Source: Isoetes taiwanensis (lineage: Eukaryota > Streptophyta > Lycopodiopsida > Isoetales > Isoetaceae). From it: a DNA stretch of 64,000 nucleotides. This document shows, piece by piece, positions 1 to 12,239 of this stretch. The notes beneath the pieces were generated by a model. That model did no database searches. It saw only the letters and a program-made list of their open reading frames with translations, and had not been told where the DNA came from. Numbering within the stretch: position 1 is the first letter of the stretch; each line of letters opens with the position of its first letter. The stretch covers positions 4,011,454 to 4,075,453 of the forward strand of contig JAJEKV010000033.1 in assembly GCA_021234155.1 (NCBI GenBank). Direction: 5' to 3'. Made by a program: the position numbers and the translations under genes.

Positions 1-1165
1 TGTGTATATGCCAAACACCCATAGGTTTTGAATATACTAAAACCAATGCTTTCTTGAGAATTCAACCAAAGCAATAAAGGTACATTACCTTCTAAAATGG
101 CAGTTGGTAGTCTATTTGTGTCATGATGGCAGTTTTGAGTGCTTCTTTTCATAGATAGTTTGGCAGCCCACTGTGTTTGATCATTGATTTTACAACATCC
201 ATGAGTGTCTTGTTCTTCCTCTCTACAATACCATTTTGTTGTGGGGTGTACTTGCAAGTGAACTGCCTTTTTATCCCATTAGCAATGCAAAATATTTAAA
301 TTTCATAGAACGATCCACAGTCTAACCTAATACACTTCAACTTTCGATTGTTTCTCAGGAACATACTATTTAAAAGCAGTCAGGGCTTGAGATTTCTTTT
401 CAAGGCAAAAACTTTTACATTTCCTGCTATAGTCATCAATGAAGGCGATGAAATATCTTTTGTTAGTTCTTCCTTTAATATTCCAGGGGCCACATAGATT
501 TGTGTGCACCAAATTTAACACATTGTTTGCTCTGTACTTAGTCTTTGAGAATGGTAATATATTGATTTTGCCCAGCATGGAACCTTCACATTGATTTTTT
601 TCAGCCTGCACTATTTTTCATTTAATCCATCCTTTGTAAGGGCTAATCGATTATGCCATACTTTTGTTTCAGATATATTCACATTGTTTGTGCTAAGCCC
701 AAACAAACAATCCATTTGAAATAAGTTTCCAACTCTTTTCGCATTCGTTATCCAAAACGATTCTACACCCATTTGAGTAAATAAAGACTCTATATTCCAG
801 ATCTACAAGTTGATTAACTGAGATCAAGTTCTTTACTATGTTTGGGACACATAAAGAATTTTCAATGTCTACTATTTTGCCATTTATGTCTAACAATTGC
901 AGAAGTTCTCTTCCTTCTATGGGAAGTAGTTCACCACTTCCAACTTGGATATTTCTTAAGCTTGTTGGAGTGAGGTTCTTGAGAAGATCAATAGACCAGA
1001 TTACTGATTTCTCAGCTCCACTATCAACTACAGTAGCATCATTATGTTTGTTAGCATCATAACTTTTGTCAATGATGGAAAGTCTAAGTTTTACTGCAAC
1101 ATGACCCTTGCCGCCACAATGATAGCAAGTAAATTTTGTACTTAGCTTTGGGCAGTCACTCTTAA
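1..1165 (-). pseudogene. copia protease, GAG-pre-integrase and integrase remnant
   Basis: Continues the gag remnant. Around 1000-1060 a D-S-G-A protease motif is readable (VVDSGAEKS). At 693-896 lies the typical stretch between protease and integrase (NLISVNQLV). At 366-611 is the GAG-pre-integrase/integrase start with the conserved FIDDYSRK. At about 195-300 the integrase core shows PQQNGIVERKN. Frame changes occur between these blocks, so no continuous ORF remains. The window edge truncates it. Confidence 0.75.
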
Positions 1166-1169
1166 AGTG

Positions 1170-1872
1170 TCATGTCTCATGGCAGTAATAACAACTCCCT
1201 TTATTTTGAGTTTTATTTCCAGCATACAATATTTCACTAGACTTTTCTCCTTCTCTTGTTAATTTTTTCTGCTCATACTCAGTTTTTAGATCCCTTTCTG
1301 CCTCTTCTATATTCTTACTCATATTTCTAATAAATAGAGTTAAGTTTTCATTTTTTAATATAGTTCTAGATATTTGAAGAACCTGACTTCTTTCAGACAC
1401 ATAAACACCTGCCTCATCAACACCTGCCTCATCTAGGTCTGCAATAACGTTATCAAATCTACTAAAAAATTCAGCCACATTCCCATCAAGTTACAATTTA
1501 AGACCCCAGTTCATTTTCTAATGGATCAATTGGGGAAGAAGTTTTTTCTTCATAAATCCATATTTGTCTAGGAGACATATTTCTGAGTTTGAGCTTGATG
1601 GTAGCACCATTAAAATTAGTTCCATTGTTTACTGATCTCTCAGATACATGACTAAGAACAACATTTCACCCTATTTCCAAGGCATCAAAATCTCCTTCTA
1701 GATCAACAAGATCCCATAACTCTTCAACTTCTAAAATATGCTTGATTGCATCCTTCCAGATTTGAAAACCAGCTCCTCCTTTATAGACTTCCACAGTGCT
1801 TAAAAGGCTTGCACCAAATCTACTTGTCATGCTTACTGCAACACTGCTCTGACGCCAAATATTAAAATTCAA
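1170..1872 (-). pseudogene. copia gag remnant
   Basis: Nucleocapsid/coat part of the copia polyprotein. The best start is the ATG at 1830, giving an N-terminus with the SRFGASLL pattern seen again in the copia copy at 23.7 kb. A central coiled-coil-like charged stretch follows, and at the end a C-x2-C zinc knuckle begins (CYYC, near 1180) and is broken by a stop. Reading needs at least two frame changes. Expressed only as part of a retroelement if at all; here it looks inactive. Confidence 0.7.
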
Positions 1873-4648
1873 TCAAAATCGCTAGCTAAATCTAAACTTG
1901 TGCACTTGGATATCTTAATTATTACTTAAAGTAATCAATAGTCAAATATTCAAGAATTAAGCAACCATTGAATTCAAATATTTAGAGTTATGTAGCAATG
2001 GTTATTGACCAATATACTGGAGCAATGCCGACTTTCTATACATCCGATAACTCGAGCCCTAATCTCTAATTAAGCTTCAAATTCCTCCTCTAGATCATCA
2101 AACCGATCAGTTCAATCCATTTAGATTTAATCATTATCTTTATAGAGATGGATTCATGACAGTTTTGGAGTCAGTTTCGGTTATACACAGGTGGAGATTT
2201 TCGAATGGTTTAAACCTCCATTTTGTGCCCAAACCTCCTAGATATTACTTAGAAATAATATCCCATATGCACTTTTGAGCCATAGCAATGCTTTAACAAC
2301 AATAATATAAGGCCACTTAATGATCTTATAATCATGCTCAAGTGCAATGCTTCATGCATCTATGCAATATAGGTTTACCTTCAAGATATAACCTATAAAT
2401 CATAGATCAATTAATCCCTCTTCAGTATAGAACTCATGATATTCAATGATCCTCAACCATATAATGATACGTCACAGTATTTCTAACATTGAGTTAGTCC
2501 ACTTTCAACCAATATGTGATGATTATTCTAACAAGACAAGAAATTCTATTTCATTTCCAAAGTCAAATATGTAGATTTACCGATTCAATGGTTATTCTTT
2601 ATATACTTATACATGGAAGCACACTGTAATCACAATATAATCGTTCCCGATTACATTCCCTGTGTATTTTGTTTGCCTTGCAATAGATCGTGTTTGTGCT
2701 ACCATTTAATTGCATAGATAAACTAATATAAGTGTGAAGTTTTGGAGCTCCGCTTATTATTTGCATTACATAATTTCCTTATGAACATTTAAGCATCTTC
2801 CATGCTTCTAATTATGTGCACTTTAACAGATAATTGATGTAGGAATATGTTCATCATTCTAAGCTATCTATGCTTTACAAGCCCATTGCTTTAGTAAGCA
2901 CATAACTCTTCTTCATTTCACTGCCAGTTGTTCACTGGATAAATAGATTTGTAAATGAATGACCTGTAGAATCGAGCTGTGGTTTGTTAGTAAGACTTTC
3001 GGTTTATAATGAGTAGGTTGCATATTCAAACCTATCTACTTATTTAAAATGTTTTTGGGAGAGGGTGTCCTGTTTTTTTCGACTGTCGGTAACATCAGTA
3101 ACACGCCATTTTCCAGCAAAAAAATGGAATTTTGGGACCGAAATCTTTTTTAGTCAATATATTTTGTTAACAACCTTAAAAACGTGGCCACACTTTGTAG
3201 AATTGTCATTTTCTTTTAGAATGAATACATGCATTTTGCATTGTGGCTATTGTGCCCTTCATTTATTTTTTCCTTTTTATTTTGTTGTATTTATTGGAAG
3301 TAAAAAAATACTCAGGTAAGCAATTTCAATAGTCAATTTGACAATAACTAAACATAGAATGCTTTTCACCTCACAAAGTACTACTCAAAACTTAATGAAT
3401 CGAAAGAGTGTTGTCATTGTCGAAATATCAATGTTCATTGCTTCTGAACTAGGGAGAGCATCCTCATCGACTTCCTCTTTCCAATGGAACCTATTTTTGT
3501 AACAATCAAAGGGAAACAGAAATGTGTGCGCTCAGATATTGGCAATGAATTGTATCAATACAATTTTGAAATCGCGCTCTGAGCTTTGGCGCTCAATTTG
3601 AGGGTTCTTTGGGAAATCCCATTTGATGGAATCTGCGTGAAATTCCATTTGATGGAATCTGCGAGCCCGAAGGTAGTTGTGAGAGATATAGACAATCATA
3701 TTCACGACTACTTGCCTAACTGCTCAACAACCTATGATAATTAGGGTTAGCAGCTTTGGAGGGGGTTTTTGGCCCAATCCTGGAGGTTCGAAAATGGAAT
3801 GAAATTTAGGGACATCCTAGAGGGCCCTTAGCTGATTTTACCAAATCTCTAATGATATCTATTGGTAATTTGACATAGCAATCATCAAATTTGGGGTCTA
3901 AAAAGGTAAAACTATACACACTATGCAGATGGGCTAAGCGAGATTCACGTTTAAGGTCCTGGTGCAGTGTGCATCGATTTTGACCCTTTTCTTGCTAAAA
4001 TTCGGTGTGTTTTGGATCATAAGTCATGCTAGCTAGCTTGAAATCATGCCTAGGAGTTTGTCTATGATTTTTTTTTTCTTAAAGGCATGCTTAACTACAT
4101 TACCCTGAAAACTATATGTAGGTCGCAGGGAAGGGCCAAACGACATTCTTGCTTGAGGTCATGGAGCAGTGTCCATTAATTAAGCAATTTGGGCAGTTTT
4201 AAAAGTTCTACTTCTCGCTATCAAATTAGTCTATTGCCTTATCAAACTTTCCATTATTGGCTCCACCGTATCTAGATTTCATACAAGTCACTCAGTGCAT
4301 TTTGAAGAATATGTTCTTTTTTTTTTCCCTAAATATTGCCAATCTTAGATGCCTTAATTTTGTTCTAGACTACCGATGATCTAGATTTTATATCTTTTTA
4401 ATCAAAAATGTTGTTTTCCTTGACCAAAAAAGAAAACCCTCTACCCTCCAAACCAACCAGCCAAAGGGGGAGCAGCACCTTGTTATTTTTGAACTTGGTA
4501 AATATTTCAAGGATGCTCATAAAACCATGGTATTTGTGGAACCGCTCAATTCTGTAGAAACTCTTTCCGGATGCTGCTTCGTACTCATAGTTGCAAGTTA
4601 AACAAAGTGCCAATGGATGATCGGGCCCGTACGTGAGGGTCCCAAGCT
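1873..4648. other. Intergenic, AT-rich, no gene seen
   Basis: No ORF with family features and no convincing exon chain in either strand. The part next to the copia gag (1873 to about 2640) could hold its degraded 5' LTR, but no second copy is available to prove it. A short tandem duplication is listed separately. The final 300 bases precede the PPR start codon and probably include its promoter and 5' UTR; no clear core promoter element stands out. Confidence 0.5.
3615..3666. repeat. 26-bp tandem duplication
   Basis: Two adjacent copies of a unit containing CATTTGATGGAATCTGCG, at about 3615-3640 and 3641-3666, differing at a few bases. Probably a simple slippage or repair duplication with no evident function. 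Confidence 0.75.
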
Positions 4649-6235
4649 ATGGCACGACCTCGGTTTAAGTCTATGGGCCGTATCCATTTGACTCTATTTG
4701 GTTCGATGGCAAGAAGAAACATTTCCCACAATGCTTTGCATGATATTTTGCATCAGAGACATGGTAGACAGTTAATACAGGCATTAAGACAATATGAGGG
4801 GCCACTTCCAACGCCCCAGGTTGTTGCTACAGCATTGCAAGATATGAAGCCTCAAATGATTGATTCTGCATTGATTTTCTTTGAGTGGATTGGATCAGAA
4901 CAAGGGTTTTCCCATAACATTCATTCATACAAACGTATCCTTCAGTTATTTGTCAAGGCCAGGAGATTTAAGGAGGCCGCGAAGTGTTTTGATGAAATGT
5001 TCAAAATCGGGAAATTTGCTGATGTTACTGATGTGGAAATCTATAATCTAGTAATCCATGCACTTTGTCGAACGAATGAACTAGAGAAAGCTTGTTATTT
5101 GCTGGACTCGATGGTTGCACGGGGATTGCAACCAGATGTTATCACCTACAGCATTCTCATAAATGGCTTGTCAAAAGCAAAAATGATGGATCAGGCTTGT
5201 GCTCTTCTTAATGAGATGCGTGCAATGGACTGCCTGCCGAACGTTGTCACTTTCACCTGTCTTATTGATGGACTTCGCAAATCTAACAGACTAGATGAGG
5301 CTTACAATGTCCTTCAGGATATGATTATGAGAGGTTGTCATCCAAATGTTGTCACCTACAATTGTCTATTAGATGGTCTTTGTAAAGCAGGCAAGGTGGA
5401 TAAAGCTCGTGCTCTTTTTGAGGATATGATCATGAAGGGCTGCATGCCAGATGTTGTCACCTACAATTGTCTTATTTATGGATTTTGCAAAGGAAACAAA
5501 CTAGATGAGGCCTACAATGTTTTTGAGCATATGATTATGAAAAGATGTTTTCCAAATGTTGTCACTTACAGTTGTCTTATAGATGGTCTTTGTAAGGCAG
5601 GCAAGGTGGATAAAGCTCGGGCTCTTTTTGAGGACATGATTACGATAGGCTGCATGCCAAATGTTGTCACTTACAGCTCTCTTATAAATGGACTCTGCAA
5701 AGCTAACGAACTAGATGAGGCCTGCAATGTCCTCGAGGATATGATTATGAGAGGTTGTTGTCCAAATGTTGTCACCTACAATTGTCTATTAGATGGTCTT
5801 TGTAAGACAGGCAAGGTGGATAAAGCTCGTGCTCTTTTTGAGGACATGATCATGAAGGGCTGCATGCCAAATGTTGTCACGTACAATTCTCTTATTGATG
5901 GATTTTGCAAAGGAAACAAACTAGATGAGGCCTACAATGTTTTTGAGCATATGATTATGAAAAGATGTTTTCCTAATGTTGTCACTTACAATTGTCTTAT
6001 AGATGGTCTTTGTAAGGCAGGTAAGGTGGATAAAGCTCATGCTCTTTTTGAGGACATGATTATGAAGGGCTGCATACCAGATATTGTGACTTGCAATTGT
6101 CTTAAAGATGGTCTTTGCAAAGCAGGCAAGGCGGATAAAGCTCACGTCCTTTTTGAGGACATGATTATGAAGGGATGCATGCCAGATGTTGTCACCTACA
6201 ATTCTCTTATGGATGGATTTCTGCAAAGTGAATAA
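4649..6235 (+). CDS. P-class pentatricopeptide repeat (PPR) protein, likely organellar RNA-binding
   Basis: A 528-aa intronless ORF. The ATG at 4649 opens an Arg-rich, acid-poor N-terminus (about residues 1-30) that fits an organelle targeting peptide. From about residue 92 it holds some 12 full 35-residue PPR motifs plus part of a 13th; most begin VVTYN/S and end GC.PN or GC.PD. No E, DYW or SMR domain is visible, so it is P class. Several repeats are almost identical in protein and DNA (for example 5341-5560 and 5761-5980), showing recent internal amplification, as in restorer-of-fertility-like PPRs. The ORF stops where one extra base (TTTCTGC against TTTTGC in other repeats) breaks repeat 13, and more PPR repeats follow downstream out of frame. 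The annotated C-terminus is therefore probably not original. Known for the family: sequence-specific RNA binding in mitochondria or plastids. The actual target is unknown. Confidence 0.88.
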   Translation: MARPRFKSMGRIHLTLFGSMARRNISHNALHDILHQRHGRQLIQALRQYEGPLPTPQVVATALQDMKPQMIDSALIFFEWIGSEQGFSHNIHSYKRILQLFVKARRFKEAAKCFDEMFKIGKFADVTDVEIYNLVIHALCRTNELEKACYLLDSMVARGLQPDVITYSILINGLSKAKMMDQACALLNEMRAMDCLPNVVTFTCLIDGLRKSNRLDEAYNVLQDMIMRGCHPNVVTYNCLLDGLCKAGKVDKARALFEDMIMKGCMPDVVTYNCLIYGFCKGNKLDEAYNVFEHMIMKRCFPNVVTYSCLIDGLCKAGKVDKARALFEDMITIGCMPNVVTYSSLINGLCKANELDEACNVLEDMIMRGCCPNVVTYNCLLDGLCKTGKVDKARALFEDMIMKGCMPNVVTYNSLIDGFCKGNKLDEAYNVFEHMIMKRCFPNVVTYNCLIDGLCKAGKVDKAHALFEDMIMKGCIPDIVTCNCLKDGLCKAGKADKAHVLFEDMIMKGCMPDVVTYNSLMDGFLQSE

Positions 6236-7010
6236 ACTAGATGAGGCCTACAATGTGTTTGATTGAGCATAAAATGTCTTCCAGAGGTTGTCGCTTACAG
6301 TTGCCTTCTAGATGGTCTTTGTAAAGCACGCTCTTCAAGAGATGATCTTTACGGGATGCATACCCAATGTTATCACTTACAACTGTCTCATACATGGACT
6401 CTGCAAAGCCAAAAACTAGATGAAGCCTACAATGTCTTTGACGATATGATTATAAGGAGGCGTCTTCCAAATGTGTCACCTGCAATTGCAATTGTATTAT
6501 AGCTGGTCTTTGTAAAGCAGTCAAGGTGGATAATGCGCGCGCTCTTTTTGTGGACATGGTTACAAGCGGCTGTATACCAAGTGTTGTCACTGTCGCCTAC
6601 AACTGTCTCATACATGGACTCTGCAAAGCCAACAAACTAGATGAAGCCTACTGTGCCTTTGAGGATATAATTATGAGAGGGTGTCTTCCAGATGTTATCA
6701 CTTGCAATTGTCTTATAGATGGTCCTTGGAACGCAGGCAATGCGACCGCATGATAGATGTCAACTACAATTCTCTTATGGATGGATTTCGCAAAGCGAAC
6801 AAACTAGATGAGGCTTACAATGCCTTTGAGCCCATGATTATGAAAAGAATGTTGTCACTTACAGCTGTCTTATAGATGGTCTTGATAAACCAGGCAAGGT
6901 GGATAAAGCTCGCACACTATTGAGAACATGATTATGGGGGGCTGCATACTAGATGTTGTCACTCAATTGGGGGAAAGCCAGCAGACTAGATGAAAAAGTT
7001 AACAGTTGAT
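6236..7010 (+). pseudogene. Frameshifted continuation of the PPR gene (about 6 decayed repeats)
   Basis: Immediately after the PPR stop, PPR-encoding sequence continues in changing frames: repeat pieces are readable at 6236-6420, 6420-6500, 6526-6753, 6760-6875 and about 6880-7000, with motifs such as SVVT.AYNCLIHGLCKANKL. At least five frame changes, including lost segments, separate them. Either the 3' part of the gene has decayed, leaving the 528-aa product, or the consensus sequence is faulty here. The number and variety of lesions favour real decay. Confidence 0.75.
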
Positions 7011-9949
7011 AAAAACCCATTATCTTTGCCTCCTGAACCAAAGCGACTGCCATGTAAAGGAGCTGTTGTTGGGCTTTTTATGTCTCAACAATAGACCGTA
7101 GTCAATGATAATAAAATAGCCTCAAGTTGCCAATATTCAGCAGCAAATTCTGCTAACATCATGTCATGTGGTACAGATGGTCTGTTTCTGATCATTCTAG
7201 CAAGCATCAGTATTTGGGGCCTAGGTACACTTGTCTTCCTTGAGATCAGGTGCCCAAACTTTCATGCCATAATATAGCTGGTTTGACCAAGTGTTAACAA
7301 TAAGATTTTAGTATTTACATCAGTAGCTTGGTATCCCAATTATGATTACAACCTGAGTACGTGAAGATCTGTTTCACTTCAGACCTAATTTGAGATTTTT
7401 TGGTGAGAACCATTGTTGGTAGACTCATGATTGTGCAAGGTATCTTTATATTTAGGAAGTCTAACCCCCCTACAACAATCCCTGCAAGTCTAGCTTGTCC
7501 ACGTGGCCTGTCACGTCATCAAAAATTGATTGAGACCATTAGATTTGTTATTTTCTGATTAGAAGGCTTGTAAAAATAAAAAAACTCTGGAAAATAAGCT
7601 CTTGGTTTTCCAAACAGCCTCGTTTTCTTCCTCGTTCATTTACAGGGGACTTTGAAGATTTTGCTTTTTGGTAGAGTCCGTGAAAACTGTGTATTTAGGT
7701 ATAGAGTATCAAGAACTTTCTGTGCTTCCAGTCCAGGCTGTGAAGCTATACACAGTAGTAATGCAGGTTTATTCCATTATGTATACTCTCTTTTTTTTTC
7801 CAAGAGGAACTGGGCCGAAAGTAACCACGAGGCTCAAAACGCTTCAAGGGTCACTCTTCTGGTTGTCCTAAGGAGTTAACAGATGTTGTGTTTCTTGCAT
7901 TTGTCATTGCAATAAGGCATTACATACTCTCATTACAGTATAAGACCCTTAGCAACAATTGGATTTATGTATACTCATAGGTCTCTATCTTATCTCTATG
8001 TTTTAAAGACTCTTATGACGGGTTAATCACGGATCATTATCATTTTCCAGGTCAATACTGCAAAATATCATTTATTTCTTGACTTATTTATGCGGAACTA
8101 TGGATTGATGTGGAACGATTAGTTGGCTATGACGGAGGATGACCTCCATATTTTCTTTTTGCACTTCACAAAATGGGTTCGTTGATCTCTCTTTGTTGCT
8201 CTCTAATTTTCTCTCTATGCTATGTGAGCATGCTCTAGTACCTCTATTTTTTACTTCTATCATTTTATATCTTTTATTAATCAGTTTAGGATGTGTATTC
8301 TTGCTTCCAGAATAAGAATGTAATGAGGTTAGATTGTGGTTTAGTAGTATATTAATTTTTCTCGAGAACCTTAAGACAATAGTGGTAGTGGTCAATACTG
8401 TATGGTGCAGCATTGAATCACTGGAAGACAATAGACTCACGGTTAGGTAATGGGCTGCAAATGCAAAGAAGCTGAATGCCTGGATTATTATGTGAATGCA
8501 CATGGAACAACACATTATCTGGAGGTTATATGGCTACTGCACTTTCACTATCACTGAGATGAGACAGGCAACAAGAGCCATGATAGTAGAGAAATTCCTT
8601 CAAGTAGTTGCAAGCGTAACATTTAGCATTGTTGGAAACACTAAGGTCAGCTCAGAATGGAGCTGTCAGATCTGTATTATCTCTTTCTATCTATGAGTAG
8701 CAGTCGAGAAAAGATGAACTTAAGGGTGGTCTATGAACTTAAAATAGTTTCAAAAATCTTCATTTACTTCTAGAGAATGATTAATAACTTCTTCCACTTG
8801 GAACTATTACAGGATCTTCCAAATGTGGAAAATATGAAAACTGACTTTATATGCGCACTAGTTCTTTTGAATGAGATGAATATAAAGATAATCCCCATAG
8901 CTTTCTATAATCGGTAAAGTAGTTTTCCCATCTTTCTAGGAGCTTGGTATTTCAACCATATTGTTACTGTGTGGACCTTCATATTATGAGTACAAGTAAT
9001 CTCGAAAAGTGAATTCTCAGTCTTGTTGCAACATGTTGCACACTAACAAGGATGTGGTAAAGTTGAAATGCTATTACTGGATACAGTTGAGGTTAAGCAA
9101 ATATTTTAATCCACAAGTATATATCGGGTAGCAGAGCATTAGCGTTTCTGATTCAAAGGCAACATGGTTCAGTTGTGTGATGTAGTATTGAATTGATTTT
9201 TATTTCTTCATCCTGTTGTGGTGCATTTTGAGTTTATTTCTTCGTGGCGTTCTCCTAGCGGAACAGGGGAACGTCTATTCTTACTTCTTCTTGCTTAGCT
9301 TAACAATCATTTCATCAAAAAAATGTCAGAAGTTAAGCTTTGGAAAGATCTGAAAAACAGAAAGAAAATCAATACATGTTCTTTACCAGACTTCAGATTA
9401 TTCTTCATGTTGTGGCAAGGCTACTTGGAATCTTTTTACTTGCAACACACGGTATTCCACATTCTAGTGGCATGCAAACTTGAAGTGGCCAAAAACCTTA
9501 TGCTGGCAGCTTGGCTCTTGCAAATGATGGAGTAGGCATAATAAACGTTTCTAGAGATTCAATGAATAAGGAAGGGATGCAATATGGGGGGTTCACTTAA
9601 CGTGGCAAGAAGCTTGTCACACCGCAGCCTGCTGTCCAAACTTTTGATATCATAATTCCATCCTTGGTTTTATGTTGAGTAATTGACAATTGCAATGATG
9701 GACAGTAGACTATCGAAGGTGCAGAAGAATTGGTCTAAAAGTATATTCTACATCTAGGGCTAGGTTGTACCTACTGCATCTCGCTGTAGGATCCCTTTAG
9801 ATGGGAACTCAGATGGCCTCGTCACTAGTTCATCCCTTCGTACAGCTCGCTGGATAGCTGCAGGCATGGTTAGAGTCTGCATGAGATAATGAGGATGCTT
9901 GTTGACATGGAATAACCCTTTTAGATGGCGTCAGTCAGCCATAGATAAT
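7011..9949. other. Intergenic, no supported gene
   Basis: Contains only short ORFs without family signatures. An exon-like stretch ends at an ATGCAG|GTTTATT donor near 7766, and an acceptor lies near 8050, but the reading frame upstream has no ATG and the product is not recognisable. I see no RNA gene and no transposon terminus. Confidence 0.4.
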
Positions 9950-12239
9950 TGACAAACATAATGACATGATAATTAGCTTTCATTTATTAGGGGAGGCATC
10001 CATCAAATCCAAATTGATAAACCTACAAGGAGAACCAGTATACAAGCACAAATTGACAAACCAAAAAGCGAACCAAGAACTATACAAGCAGCAAGAAAAG
10101 AAAACATATCAACCTAGACCTAGAGAAAACCATCACAAATAACGAACACTAACATCCATAAAAACATATGTAATAGAGCAGCTAAGCTAAGGGTCAAAGC
10201 CAAATATGGCCCTATAATAAAAAGAAATGACAAAGTCCATGGGTATAGCAAAGTGAGAAGGAAGGATATATCGGTATCCATGGGAATAATAATCTTTGCA
10301 CTTTCGAAACTGATAATACAAAACATCAAAACCAATAGTCCGCATCATGCAAAACTAATAGATAAGTGGAGGAAGAAAGAACCCAGATCAATAAGAAAAT
10401 TGCGCCCATCTGAGAATCAAATCATTGTCAAGATGCACTGGAATCACACTCCTTGAAATCAGCAAGAAAAGAAAATGAGAGCAGTCGCACTGAATATAAT
10501 AACCTGTTAGTCCACAAAAACCGTAACAAAAAGCAAAACACAAAAATCATAACCAAAAGCAGAACATCAACGATGAAAGAGCCAACAACTATCCATGCAA
10601 CTATACCATAACTAACCAAGCACCTATCATCAAAAAAATAAAAAATATGAAACTTATAGGAACTTGAGGCAACAAGGCAAAGGAAACCAAAAATCAGAAA
10701 GCAAGAAAAAAGGGGGTTAGAAATGACTCCCTTATTGGCATATGCTTGCCAAAACACTTTTGATCGTATTTCTCACATATAGTACCGGATTCATGCGATC
10801 CTTGGATGGTTTGAAAGCCTATTTAGAGAGCTTTTCAAAGAATCTAAGATTCAAGCCTATTGGACTGCAAAAAGGCTGTGAAAAATGCAAATTCATACTA
10901 TTGGCCAGAGAGAACTCGACAAAATGCTTTTTCTTATATCACCCCGCCAGAATATCGGAGTTAGACAATTTTTGGATGGATGGATGAAAAGCTTATCCAA
11001 TGAGCTTTCCAAGGATATAGGATTCAAGTATATTGGACAGTAGAAAGATTGTAAACAAAGTAGATTTACGATTTCAGCTGGAACGAGCTCGGCCGAACAA
11101 TCTCTTGATGAGCCTGGATGAATGAATACAATGACTTATAGGGAAACACAACAATGAATCCCAAATGAGTGAAAATAAAATTAAATGCCTTGGAACCAGA
11201 CAATCGTCGAGGTCAAATAAAAGGAGTATGCAACAAGGAAGCCCATAAGAGCTCAAAAAATTGAAGAACACTGTCGAAGGTAAACCGTCCTGAGTCCAAA
11301 ACGTATCGTCGGGATAAAAAAGACCCCGCCCTTTTGGGTCTTAAAGGAAGACCCTAAGGATAAATAACCGATTCGAAGAGCAGTTACTGACGAAAAAGTA
11401 ACCAAAGATGCCCCCACGACCATGATAGTCCATCACCATAACAATGCCTATAACAGTCCCCATAACATGCAGTCCCAGACTACATGCCAAAATCCATCAC
11501 CTCGACTATCGCTCCAAACTGCAATGTAAGGAAAAATCATAAATCCCAAATGGAAGATATGTGAACGATCGAATAAGATTTTAATGGCAAACACAAAGTT
11601 GAGAAAGAAGATCGAGTTAATTAGAGCATCAACAGGAAAACACATCCAAAGAGGAGAATTAGAAGACACAAAGCTAAGCTACACCAAGAAGAGAAAAATT
11701 TTGGAGGTTAAGGAGACTTTGGAAGCCACAAATCTATATCAAGACGAAAAAATTACGCACATCCAACAGAAGAACCCCTTGAAGCCCACCCGGAATCGAC
11801 AAGTGCTATGCCCGGAGGGAGAGTAGAAGCATGATCAATGGAAAAAACTCGAGGGAAAAAACTCACAGGAAAAGAGAGAACGCCAAAGGTGCTACTTGGA
11901 AGTCACAATGCTCAAGGGAATATGAGACATGCCGAACCAAGTCTGCAATCCACGGCCTAAACCTATAATGACAACAGACATCAGAAAAAAGAGGGTTGAG
12001 CAACCACATGCACATAGATCCTCCCTATACAAGCAACACTGACCAAATACAATCAACCATTCAATGACCTCAAAGGAAAAAAGGGGGAGGGAAATTGACG
12101 CTAATAAATAAAGATCCAAGTCAAAGAGAACGCCGATGAGAACCGAGAGGGAGAACGCAGTATTTATGGAAAAAAAAGGAGCCAAATGAGGGCTGAGCTA
12201 AAAAAGAAGACCCTTTCCCAAAAATGATAGTTCTATTCA
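9950..12239. other. Purine-rich (A-rich) plus-strand tract without coding signal
   Basis: Over about 2.3 kb the plus strand is strongly enriched in A and poor in T, so minus-strand ORFs translate to low-complexity hydrophobic peptides. Such strand bias is typical of non-coding internal regions of large LTR retrotransposons. It directly abuts the B repeat at 12240, so it may be part of the same element. No protein domain is recognisable. Confidence 0.4.

Larger units (their letters stand above)
1..1872 (-). mobile_element. Ty1/copia retrotransposon, 5' half (gag-PR-integrase), cut by window edge
   Basis: Seen: on the minus strand, domains run gag (1872 to about 1170), zinc knuckle and protease (about 1165-700), GAG-pre-integrase and integrase (690-1). 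This is the copia order up to integrase; RT and RNase H would lie before base 1. The gag start resembles that of the second copia element at 23.7 kb (a SRFG..LL...EVYKG..GF.IWK pattern), so the two are related families. The integrase segment keeps the TPQQNG(I)VERKN motif. Several frameshifts and stops break the polyprotein, so it is a decayed copy. No LTR partner is recognisable to the right of gag. Confidence 0.85.

Noticed and set aside
5921-6226. Minus-strand ORF across the PPR repeats
   Set aside because: Shadow of the repeated PPR coding sequence on the other strand.
4649-6235. CRISPR-like or satellite array because of near-identical 105-bp periodic repeats
   Set aside because: The period equals one 35-aa PPR motif and the frame is open throughout.
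7668-8120. Possible two-exon small gene (donor at 7767, acceptor at 8050)
   Set aside because: No ATG in frame upstream, the product is unrecognisable, and the joins are few; chance is likely.
10428-10757. 109-aa minus-strand ORF with hydrophobic segments (membrane protein?)
   Set aside because: It is the complement of an A-rich tract; composition alone explains the Phe/Leu/Val-rich peptide.
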